Assembly: GCA_016200825.1 (NCBI GenBank)
Contig: JACQEA010000283.1
Span: 1 to 11,814, forward strand
From: Chloroflexota bacterium
GTDB lineage: Bacteria > Chloroflexota > Anaerolineae > UBA4142
Length of the DNA stretch: 11,814 bases
Direction of reading: 5' to 3'
The notes under the pieces are model-generated. The model ran no database searches. It saw only the letters and a program-made list of their open reading frames with translations, and had not been told where the DNA came from. Made by a program: the position numbers and the translations under genes. Positions within the stretch are counted from its first letter, which is position 1. Every line of letters starts with the position of its first letter. Below, one piece after another: positions 6,051 through 11,814 of this stretch.

Positions 6051-6503
6051 TTGGATGCTGTTACTGTTGATCAAAGTGGACGAACCGATGTTTTCACATG
6101 TCATACTGTGCTTGCTTTTTCTAATGGCATCCATCGCAGTCTGCTGATTCCGACCAAAGTCAAAAGAGTATGTTACTTGAAACTCAAACAGAAGGGAATA
6201 CGCAAGTCACTCATCGGAGTGAAATTGTTCGCCGCCGGATTGGTCTTGTTGCTGAGTGAGGTCATTGGGCAAATTGAAAAGGTGACGATAGATTTAGAAT
6301 ACACTGGCTGGGAACCATTGATCAAAGAGCACCTGTTGCGTCATTTGCGCCGAAAACAGCCTGACATAGCGGCGAACCAAATTATTTTCAGACGAATCGG
6401 AAAGGGTGCGCGCGCTCACACGTTGGCTCTGCGTGTGTACCAGAGAAAAGAAAACGCCAATCGCGTGATTGGCGTCAAAGAACTCTTGCGTGCGCTCGAA
6501 TAA
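6051..6503 (+). CDS. Small RNase H-like-fold protein of unknown function, paired with an antisense ncRNA
   Basis: This is a 150-aa reading frame starting with TTG, three bases after the ligase stop. GGAG at 6041-6044 is spaced 6 nt upstream and overlaps the ligase end, so translation may be coupled. I do not recognise a named gene. Predicted order of elements: strand AVTVDQSG (3-10), strand CHTVLAFSNG (17-26), strand HRSLLIPTKVKR (28-39), long helix (40-74), strand KVTIDLEY (77-84), helix PLIKEHLLRHLRRK, strand NQIIFRRIG (109-117), and a final helix RAHTLALRVYQRK. This is the beta-beta-beta-alpha-beta-alpha-beta-alpha order of RNase H-like nucleases. Asp7, Asp81/Glu83 and His123 sit where RuvC-like enzymes carry metal ligands. 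The DQSG opening recalls the DESG of DUF3800 proteins, though the DUF3800 C-terminal motif is not seen. Its codons are less GC-extreme than those of its neighbours, which hints at transfer. It is highly basic. A structured RNA gene meets it tail to tail. The nuclease assignment is inference. Confidence 0.72.
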   Translation: MDAVTVDQSGRTDVFTCHTVLAFSNGIHRSLLIPTKVKRVCYLKLKQKGIRKSLIGVKLFAAGLVLLLSEVIGQIEKVTIDLEYTGWEPLIKEHLLRHLRRKQPDIAANQIIFRRIGKGARAHTLALRVYQRKENANRVIGVKELLRALE

Positions 6504-6520
6504 AAAAGAAAGTCGGGGCA
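6502..6520 (-). terminator. Intrinsic terminator arm of the ncRNA
   Basis: The 3' half of the closing stem (TGCCCCGACTT on the minus strand) is followed directly by TCTTTTTTA. The pairing partner is either AAGTCGGG at 6593-6586 or GGGGCA at 6557-6552. The U-run covers 6507-6502 and overlaps, in antisense, the TAA stop of the converging 150-aa gene. Confidence 0.65.
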
Positions 6521-6596
6521 GGTCTGTCATGTGACCCTCACAGCTAGGTCTTGCCCCCGAGTGATTACGGGAGATCGCCTAGCCACCCGACTTCAC
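6502..6596 (-). ncRNA. Candidate independently transcribed structured ncRNA (about 95 nt)
   Basis: Read on the minus strand, the RNA begins just before AAGTCGGG (6593-6586) and ends with the exact complement CCCGACTT (6517-6510), followed by TCTTTTTTA. Inside lie two hairpins. One has stem GGCTAGG (6584-6578) with CCTAGCT (6548-6542) and encloses CTCCCG/CGGGGG around loop TAATCACT. The other is TGTGA (6542-6538) with TCACA (6534-6530) and a GGG loop. A competing stem is possible between GGGGCA (6557-6552) and TGCCCC (6520-6515), which could switch with the closing stem. A near-consensus promoter stands at the expected distance. It is not a tRNA (no T-loop) and lacks the SRP or RNase P core words. 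Its identity is unknown. DUF3800-associated RNA motifs are the class I would test first. Confidence 0.65.
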
Positions 6597-6603
6597 GAAC
6601 AAC

Positions 6604-6631
6604 ATTATACCACATTAAATCAACGCGTCAA
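6604..6631 (-). promoter_or_regulatory. Sigma70-type promoter for the ncRNA
   Basis: On the minus strand TTGACG (6631-6626) is followed after 16 bp by TATAAT (6609-6604, perfect consensus). The likely transcription start is around 6597-6596, at the foot of the closing stem of the RNA. The -35 hexamer coincides with the Leu-Thr codons just before the M20 amidohydrolase stop, so the RNA gene uses the very end of the upstream coding region as its promoter. Confidence 0.72.
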
Positions 6632-7792
6632 GAATTTTCGAGCGGCTTCCGCCAACAACGCGGCACCCGTGGGCAAAACGTCTTCATCAATATCAAAAAC
6701 TGGATTATGATGCGGACGATCGGTTGAATCTTTTTTCGCGCCGAGATAAAAGAACGCACCCGGTTTTGCGCGCGCCATATAGCTGAAATCTTCCGCGCCC
6801 ATTTGAATTTCCGCCGCGCGCACGCGTTCTTTTCCGATCAAACCCTCTGCCATCTCGCGCACAAACTCTGCCATTTGTTCATCGTTCACCGTCGGTGGAT
6901 AGCCGCGTTGAATTTTTAATTTGTACTCGCCGCCAAACGCGCGCGCGAGCGCGAAACATTTTTCCAAATCCGCGTGCAATTGCGCGCGCACCTCTTCGTC
7001 GAGACTGCGAATCGTGCCGCTCATCTTCACCGAAACTGGAATCACATTCTCAACCGTGCCCGCGTTGATGCGCGTGACGGAAATCAAACCGGGTTTCGTT
7101 GGATCTTTGCGCCGCGAGATCATGCCGTGAATCGCGTTCACCACTTGCGCCGACAACCAAACCGGATCGAGCGCTTCGTGCGGATACGCGCCGTGTCCGC
7201 CTTTGCCGATCACTTCGCCGTAAAAATTATCTACCGCCGCCATAAACGCGCCGCCGCGCACAAACACGACGTTGCTTGGATTCGTGCTGATCACATGCAA
7301 ACCGACGACCGCGTCTACATCATCGAGCGCGCCTTCTTCGACCATTCGCAATCCGCCGCTCTTGCCTTCCTCGTCCCAATTTTCTTCCGCGGGTTGAAAT
7401 AATAATTTTACCGAGCCATTGAGTTTTTTATTTTTGAAATCTTCGTTCAACAGCATCGCCGCGCCCAACAAACAAGTCGTGTGCGCGTCGTGACCGCACG
7501 CGTGCATCACGCCAGGATTTTGCGATTTGTATTCTGCGTCATTCGCTTCGAGAATCGGCAGCGCGTCCATATCCGCGCGCAACGCAAAGCGCGGCGCGCC
7601 CTCGCCTAAATACGCGACGACGCCGGTTTTCGCAACGCCGGTCGTGTACTCGATACCGAGTTCATTCAAGACTTGTGTCACGCGTTGCGCGGTACGAATT
7701 TCTTGAAACGCGAGTTCGGGATGCGCGTGCAGATCGCGGCGCAGCGCGATGAGTTTAGATTTGAGTTGTTGCGCGCGGTCGAGGTAAGTCAT
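6620..7792 (-). CDS. M20 family amidohydrolase (N-acyl-amino-acid / hippurate hydrolase type)
   Basis: ATG 7792 has an excellent GGGAGGAG site (7805-7798) with 5-nt spacing, giving 390 aa of normal family length. An in-frame start 15 bases further up falls within that site and is rejected. Motifs in order: RRDLHAHPELAFQE (18-31), LRADMDALPI (71-80), MHACGHDAHTT (96-106) with metal-binding Cys99, His101 and His104, FQPAEE (132-137) with the catalytic/metal Glu136-Glu137 pair, GLHV (His166), the dimerisation segment GKGGHGAYPHEALDPV, and the late MGAEDFSYMARAKPGAFFYLG. It is a cytoplasmic di-metal (Zn/Mn) peptidase-fold enzyme that removes an acyl group from an N-acyl amino acid or similar amide. 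The exact substrate cannot be told. Its last codons contain the -35 box of the ncRNA. Upstream, a repeat-filled spacer separates it from the DinB-like gene on the same strand. Confidence 0.92.
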   Translation of the reverse strand: MTYLDRAQQLKSKLIALRRDLHAHPELAFQEIRTAQRVTQVLNELGIEYTTGVAKTGVVAYLGEGAPRFALRADMDALPILEANDAEYKSQNPGVMHACGHDAHTTCLLGAAMLLNEDFKNKKLNGSVKLLFQPAEENWDEEGKSGGLRMVEEGALDDVDAVVGLHVISTNPSNVVFVRGGAFMAAVDNFYGEVIGKGGHGAYPHEALDPVWLSAQVVNAIHGMISRRKDPTKPGLISVTRINAGTVENVIPVSVKMSGTIRSLDEEVRAQLHADLEKCFALARAFGGEYKLKIQRGYPPTVNDEQMAEFVREMAEGLIGKERVRAAEIQMGAEDFSYMARAKPGAFFYLGAKKDSTDRPHHNPVFDIDEDVLPTGAALLAEAARKFLTR

Positions 7793-7814
7793 TGAATCTC
7801 CTCCCAATTATTTT

Positions 7815-7926
7815 GCCACAGAATCACACAGAAGGACACAGAAAAAAAGTTAATCTGATTACCTCACCACATTGCCAATGCAGATATGCCTAAAAGTTTT
7901 TTGTGCTATTTCGTGTCCATTCGTGC
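7815..7926. repeat. Pair of intergenic word repeats between the DinB-like and M20 genes
   Basis: The left element 7815-7848 begins with the same 15-mer as 4711-4725 (GCCACAGAATCACAC) and continues AGAAGGACACAG plus an A-run. The right element 7897-7926 (T-run, TTGTGCTATTTCGTGTCC, then ATTCGTGC) is a related but different word in opposite orientation: its reverse complement reads GCACGAATGGACACG. The arms can pair only partly. Between them, 7849-7896 holds nothing I recognise. Confidence 0.6.
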
Positions 7927-7932
7927 AAGAAA

Positions 7933-8466
7933 TTATTTTTGTTCTGCTATCATCGCGCGAATCCACTCGCTATGCTCTGCATAATGCCCGAACGTATTTC
8001 CGCCGATCCAACGTAAAATCGGATCGCCGTTGTCATCGCGCGGTTCGTCCGGTTGATAGTGCGAATACGTTTTCAAAAGATCCGCGTCGGTCAGCGCGTT
8101 GATCGCGGCGAGCAAATCTTGATGCGTGCGCGCGAAATAATCTTTCACCGCGCGCAAAGATTTGTCTTTGTGCAATTTGTAAATCACGTCATTCGGCGCG
8201 TCGAAATCTTTTGCCGTGCGGATCGCTTCTGCCACGCCCGCGCCCATCGCGCGATAACGCGATTGTTTTCGCAACAACGCGGCGATGCCTTGTTCCCACG
8301 CGGCAATGTGCGCGAGATGATCTTGAATGCGCCAGCCGTCTTTGCCGCGCGCGGTGAGTTGCGCGTCGCTCAATTTTCCGATCAACGCTTCGAACTCCGC
8401 GAGCCCTTGCGCGATGTTCTCCAAAATTTCCGCTTTGGTTTGCGTCAATGAATATTTAACCGCCAC
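7933..8466 (-). CDS. DinB-superfamily four-helix-bundle protein (ClbS/DfsB-like)
   Basis: This 177-aa protein starts at GTG 8466, chosen because GGAGG (8476-8472) lies 5 nt upstream. The in-frame TTG at 8478 would overlap that site. The sequence fits the DinB/ClbS-like fold, four helices around a metal: helix 1 TKAEILENIAQGLAEFEALI, then DGWRIQDHLAHIAAWEQGI with His50 and His53 and the family Trp-Glu, a middle section AVKDYFARTHQDLLAAI, and the C-terminal GGNTFGHYAEHSEWIRAMI with His161 and His165. Known relatives include DNA-damage-inducible DinB of Bacillus, thiol-dependent S-transferases and the colibactin self-resistance protein ClbS. The function of this one cannot be assigned. It reads away from the repeat at 8483-8510 and lies upstream of the M20 gene. 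Confidence 0.85.
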   Translation of the reverse strand: MAVKYSLTQTKAEILENIAQGLAEFEALIGKLSDAQLTARGKDGWRIQDHLAHIAAWEQGIAALLRKQSRYRAMGAGVAEAIRTAKDFDAPNDVIYKLHKDKSLRAVKDYFARTHQDLLAAINALTDADLLKTYSHYQPDEPRDDNGDPILRWIGGNTFGHYAEHSEWIRAMIAEQK

Positions 8467-8482
8467 CTTTTCCTCCAACTAC

Positions 8483-8510
8483 TGATCACTGTTTACTGAT
8501 TACTGTTTAC
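8483..8510. repeat. Tandem 14-bp repeat TGATyACTGTTTAC
   Basis: TGATCACTGTTTAC (8483-8496) is followed at once by TGATTACTGTTTAC (8497-8510), differing at one base. It lies between the DinB-like gene and the frameshifted DUF2961 gene. It supplies the last codons and TAA stop of the latter (8502-8500), whose final residues differ from those of its paralog. Only two units and no spacers are present, so it is not a CRISPR. Confidence 0.7.
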
Positions 8511-10372
8511 TGTCCCCATAGTATAACACCGTACTCCCAAACGTCACGGGAAAATTATTTCGCCACGTGCCGTGACCGAATGAAAGTGTGAGTCCGTTCT
8601 TGAAACGAAACGCGCTCAAGTCATTGAAATAACGATAGATCGTCGCGTAACCATCCTCCGCGTCTTTGAATCGCAAAATTCCGCCAAACGCGCGATTCGC
8701 GCCGCCGCTGGGTGTGGTGTAACCGAGATTGAAATAATATCCGCCGCCGGCCCAATCTTCGTGACCGGAGTATACGCGCGCGTTGCCCGCGCCGTCTTCG
8801 ATTTTCAAATTCGCTTCGAGATAACCGAGTGTCCACGAATGCGTCGCGGGGTCTTCTTGTTTTGTATTCGGTTGTCGCCAAAATAATTCCGATCAACTTT
8901 CCATCGCCCTTTATTTTCACTTGATAATCCGGCGAGAGCGCGCGCAATTTTTCCGCTTCAGTGTACGCGACGCGCAACTGACTCGCGGACAATTCGTTCG
9001 AGCGCGCGAACCGCGCGGTGATTGGGACGGCGGTGGAGCGATTCGTCGAAATTTCAATCGTCATTCCGTTTTGAAACGGCATTGGGAAATTGGAATAGAA
9101 AAGATATTCATTCCCATTATCCATCACGCCGATGGGCGCGGAACGATGCGCGACGATTTGATCGGGATCGGAAAAGAACGCGGTGAACGGCAAATCAATT
9201 CCCGTCTCGTCGCCGTGATTCACGCGCAACCACAGCGGACGCGGATCGAAATTTTTCGCGATGCGAAATTGAATCGCCTCCACCGTTCCCGCGCCGTTTA
9301 GTTCGATGCGCGCGGGCGCGTCGAGTTGCGCGCGCAACGCGCGCATCGTCACATTTTCGCGCGCGTCCAGATATGTTTCGGGTTGCAAAACATTTAGCGC
9401 GCGCCGCGCGAATTCTTGAATCGGCAAATCGGCGGCGCGATACGGAACGACGCGCGTCTCGCGCGGAAACGTCACCCCGGTCGCCATAAACCATTTCGGT
9501 TTCGCGTCGCCGCCGTACAAAAATACGCGCAGACGTTGTTGGTACGGAATCGGAATGATGTTGCCGCTCGAACCGAAATCCTGATAACGCCACGCGAAAA
9601 TTTTTACGAGATCGGGCGAGAGATTTTGCGCCGCGCCGGAAAACCACTCGCGAATCGCGCCGTCGAAAATAATTTCATTGTCCACTTCGATTCGCAAATT
9701 TCCCAGTTTTTGTAAATTGCCCCACTGCACCACATCTTCCACACCGCGCGCGCCGAGAATCGCGAGATGTTGCAACACATCGCCGCGCCAGATGATCGTG
9801 TCGTGAACAAAGTAGAGCAAATCCATCGCGCCGGGTCCCGGACGATCTACCAACACATACGCGGAAATATTTTTTCCGTCGCGCGCTGTGATCGTTGCGC
9901 GCGAATACAAATGCCACGCGCCCGCGTCATCTTGCCATTGATGATTTGTCGTCTCCCATTGTTCGTCGTCGCCCCAAAAATCCCAAAAGGTCGTGCCGCC
10001 GTTTTGCTCGCGCCATTGCGCGAGATTGAGCGACGAGTTGATCCACGCTTTCGCGTCAATCAGATTTGGATACGTCCGATTCGTAAGATAATCGGAGAGA
10101 AAATCCAAAGTAGAGTACTCGGAAATTTTTTGCGGCGCGGTCGGCGCGGGCATCGGCGCGCTTTCAGTCGCGGGCGCACGCGTGGGTTCGGCAATTGGCA
10201 CAATAAATTCGATTGGCTTTTCCGCCTGAGTTGCAGAACAACCGCTGATGATAAACAGCATCATCAAGGATGAAAAGAGAATGGTGACTCTATCAGAATC
10301 CGCGAGATTCTTCGCTTCGCTCAGAATGACATAGAGCCAAAAATTTTTCAGGCTTGTCGAATGTTGACGCAT
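8500..10372 (-). pseudogene. DUF2961 (GH172-like) lipoprotein, second tandem copy, frameshifted
   Basis: This is read from ATG 10372, or more likely from inside the signal region (ATG 10264/10261). Lipobox ISGC gives Cys45 in the long form. After a Pro/Ala-rich linker comes a DUF2961-type two-jelly-roll protein: LDFLSDYLTN, FWDFWGDDEQWE, YVLVDRPGPGAMDLLYF, RIEVDNEIIFDG, GNIIPIPYQQRLRVFLYGG, ALNVLQPETYLDA, TGIDLPFTAFFSDPDQIVAHR, YSNFPMPFQNGMTIEIS and DYQVKIKGDGKLIGIIL. At an AAAA run near 8878-8887 the frame is lost. The homologous rest (RQPNTKQEDP, LGYLEANLKIEDGAGNARVY, SGHEDWAGGGYYF, DGYATIYRYFNDLSAFRFKNG, YYGDSKQ) lies in another frame to 8500. About a dozen residues present in the upstream paralog are also missing at that point. 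GH172 enzymes act on fructofuranosides or D-arabinofuranosides. The conserved Glu in the GHEDW segment lies beyond the break, so this copy is probably inactive unless the shift is a sequencing error. No clear Shine-Dalgarno is seen. Confidence 0.78.
10296..10330. repeat. Dispersed GAATCTCGCGGATTC / CATTCTGAGCGAAGCGAAG repeat inside an N-terminus
   Basis: On the minus strand it reads GTCATTCTGAGCGAAGCG, then AAGAATCTCGCGGATTC. ATTCT and AGAAT words can form short stems. This is a well-known kind of short dispersed repeat in many bacterial genomes, whose chance translation is VILSEAKNL. Here that very peptide appears between ATG 10372 and the lipoprotein signal, so the repeat lies at or just upstream of the true gene start. 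Confidence 0.7.
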
Positions 10373-10381
10373 TTGGCCAAT

Positions 10382-11814
10382 CTATTTTTCAACGTACTCC
10401 CGCGCGGGCAGCGCGCGCGCCGCCACGCCGCCAATTTCGCGATAATAAATTACGGTCGCGCCGAATTTCACCGCGAAATTATTTTGCCACGTCCCGTGCT
10501 GAAAATTCATCTGCAATCCATTTTTGAAACGAAACGCCGAGAGATCATTGAAATAGCGAAACAACGTCGCGTATCCGTCCTTGCCATCTTTATAGCGCAA
10601 AATTCCGCCAAACGGACGATTCGATCCGCCGGGCGGATTGGTGTAGCCGCGATTAAAATAAAATCCGCCGTCGGCCCAATCTTCGTGGCCGCCGTACACG
10701 CGCGCGTTGCCAATTCCATCCGCAAGCGCGAGATTGCCTTCCAAATAGCCCATCGCCCACGCGCGCTTGACCGGATCTTCTTCATTGGGTCGCGCGTACA
10801 CTTTGGGAATTTTTTCCAAATCTTGATCTTTAGTCTCCAACACCAAGCCAACTAATTTTCCTGCGCCGGGAATTTTCACTTGATAATCGGGTCCGTGCAT
10901 CGCCAACTTTTCCGCGTCGCGATAAACCGTCCACAATTGCGCGTTCGTCGTCTCGCGCGCGAGCGCGACGCGCGCGGTGATAACAATTGGATTCGCTTCA
11001 TTCGTCGCGAGCTCTATTGTGATTCCGGTTTGAAACGGCATCGGCAAATTGGAATAAAAAATATACGCGTCATTTGTTTCGACGACGCCAATCGGCGTGG
11101 AACGATGCAGCGCGAGTTGCGTGGGATCGGAAAAGAACGCGAGCAAAGGCAAATCCATTCCGATTTCATTTCCATATTTCACGCGCAGACGCAATTGTTT
11201 TGAGTCAAATTTTTTCGCGACGATAAACTGCAGCGCGCGAATTGTGCCCGCGCCTTCCGCGCGAATTGTCGCGGGCGCGTTCGCTTGCGCGACCAGATCG
11301 TACGCGCGCGCATTATCGAGCGAATCGAGAAAGCGTTCGGGTTGCAAAACATTCGCGGCGAGCCGCGTCATCTCCCCGATCGGCAAATCGGAAATGGAAA
11401 ATGATTTCACGCGCGTTGCATCGGGAAATCGCATTCCCGTCGCGAGAAACCATTTCGGTTTTTTCGTTCCGCCGTAAACCAACACGCGCAAATGTTTTTG
11501 GTACGGCAGCGGAACGATGCTCCCGCTCGATCCAAATTCGCGATGCCGCCACGTCAAAATTTTCGCGAGCTCGGACGTGAGTCCCAACGCGTTGCCCGAA
11601 AACCAATCTTTGATCGCGCCGTCGTACGCGATGTGATCGTCTACTTCGATGCGTAAGTTGCCCAGTTTTTCTAAATTGCCCCACTCGATAAACTCTTGCA
11701 GATTTTCAATCGCGCCTACGTTCGCGCGCGATTCCGCCGTCTCCAACATCCACACCGCGTCTTGCGTGAACCACAACCGATCCAGCGCGCCCGGACCCGC
11801 GCGATCCAAAAGCA
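10382..11814 (-). CDS. DUF2961 (GH172-like) protein, first tandem copy, N-terminus outside the window
   Basis: The frame is open at the right edge, so the signal peptide and first domain part are missing. The visible 477 or so codons align along their whole length with the neighbouring copy, roughly half identical by eye: LLDRAGPGALDRLWF, RIEVDDHIAYDGAIKDWFSG, GSIVPLPYQKHLRVLVYGG, AANVLQPERFLD, IGMDLPLLAFFSDPTQLALHR, YSNLPMPFQTGITIELA, GKLVGLVLE, YGGHEDWADGGFYFNRGYT, DGKDGYATLFRYFNDLSAF and FQHGTWQNNFAVKFGATVIYY. The order (LPMPF segment, GxGHLxG-like strand, GHEDW in place of GTEDY, closing HG...N segment) is that of DUF2961, now glycoside hydrolase family 172. Probable role: extracellular furanoside hydrolase or transferase, with substrate unknown. 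It is intact over the part seen, unlike the downstream copy. Its TAG stop at 10384-10382 is 9 bp before the ATG at 10372 of that copy. Confidence 0.8.
   Translation of the reverse strand, partial: LLDRAGPGALDRLWFTQDAVWMLETAESRANVGAIENLQEFIEWGNLEKLGNLRIEVDDHIAYDGAIKDWFSGNALGLTSELAKILTWRHREFGSSGSIVPLPYQKHLRVLVYGGTKKPKWFLATGMRFPDATRVKSFSISDLPIGEMTRLAANVLQPERFLDSLDNARAYDLVAQANAPATIRAEGAGTIRALQFIVAKKFDSKQLRLRVKYGNEIGMDLPLLAFFSDPTQLALHRSTPIGVVETNDAYIFYSNLPMPFQTGITIELATNEANPIVITARVALARETTNAQLWTVYRDAEKLAMHGPDYQVKIPGAGKLVGLVLETKDQDLEKIPKVYARPNEEDPVKRAWAMGYLEGNLALADGIGNARVYGGHEDWADGGFYFNRGYTNPPGGSNRPFGGILRYKDGKDGYATLFRYFNDLSAFRFKNGLQMNFQHGTWQNNFAVKFGATVIYYREIGGVAARALPAREYVEK

Noticed and set aside
6510..6593. 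tRNA-like closing stem (AGTCGGG with CCCGACT)
   Set aside because: Length is over 80 nt with no T-loop TTCRA, no recognisable anticodon arm and no CCA context. The promoter and U-tract fit a small RNA instead.
6502..6596. SRP (4.5S), RNase P or tmRNA assignment for the minus-strand RNA
   Set aside because: None of the conserved core words (such as the SRP GGAA-loop/AGCAGCC region) is present.
8053..8451. Plus-strand open frame opposite the DinB-like gene
   Set aside because: Low-complexity Arg-rich translation typical of an antisense frame.
8481..8512. CRISPR-like repeat
   Set aside because: Two directly adjacent 14-bp units without spacers.

Overview
The window looks like a chromosomal segment from an uncultured member of the Chloroflexota (Anaerolineae-like). 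The evidence is by eye. Codon use is dominated by GCG and CGC words, the lipoproteins have Pro/Thr-rich linkers, a Liv-type ABC transporter sits near a divergent phenylacetate-CoA-ligase-like enzyme, and most spacers hold short word-like palindromic repeats. No rRNA or tRNA is present to confirm this.

Plus-strand block (1-6503). It opens with the C-terminal part of a branched-chain amino-acid-type substrate-binding protein. A livF ATPase gene follows, broken by a deletion that removes Walker B. Next is a four-helix-bundle (S23/IVS-type) gene bracketed by a 13-bp direct repeat. Then come a FabH-like ketoacyl synthase III with a 46-residue C-terminal extension, a FosA-like VOC protein, a secreted lipoprotein with a GH43-like beta-propeller, and a divergent PaaK-like adenylate-forming enzyme. 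The block ends with a 150-aa protein whose predicted order of strands and helices matches an RNase H-like (RuvC-type) fold. It starts with TTG three bases after the ligase stop.

Junction (6502-6631). Tail-to-tail with that small protein lies a minus-strand RNA gene of about 95 nt. It has a near-consensus sigma70 promoter, an 8-bp closing stem followed by a U-tract, and at least two internal hairpins. Its -35 box lies in the last codons of the M20 peptidase gene. The pair of small RNase H-like protein and structured RNA is the best candidate here for an undescribed system. DUF3800-type protein/RNA neighbourhoods are the closest known analogy.

Minus-strand block (11814-6620, read right to left). 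It holds two tandem DUF2961 (GH172-like) proteins. The first runs off the window. The second is a frameshifted, repeat-invaded copy. A DinB-type four-helix-bundle protein and an M20 amidohydrolase follow. The two DUF2961 proteins and the propeller lipoprotein suggest extracellular glycan processing.

Spacers. Almost every intergenic gap carries a different short inverted or tandem repeat (586-630, 1377-1412, 1786-1827, 2970-3025, 4711-4804, 7815-7926, 8483-8510, 10296-10330). Several supply start codons, stop codons or coding residues of adjacent genes. There is no gene-free stretch above 300 bases.
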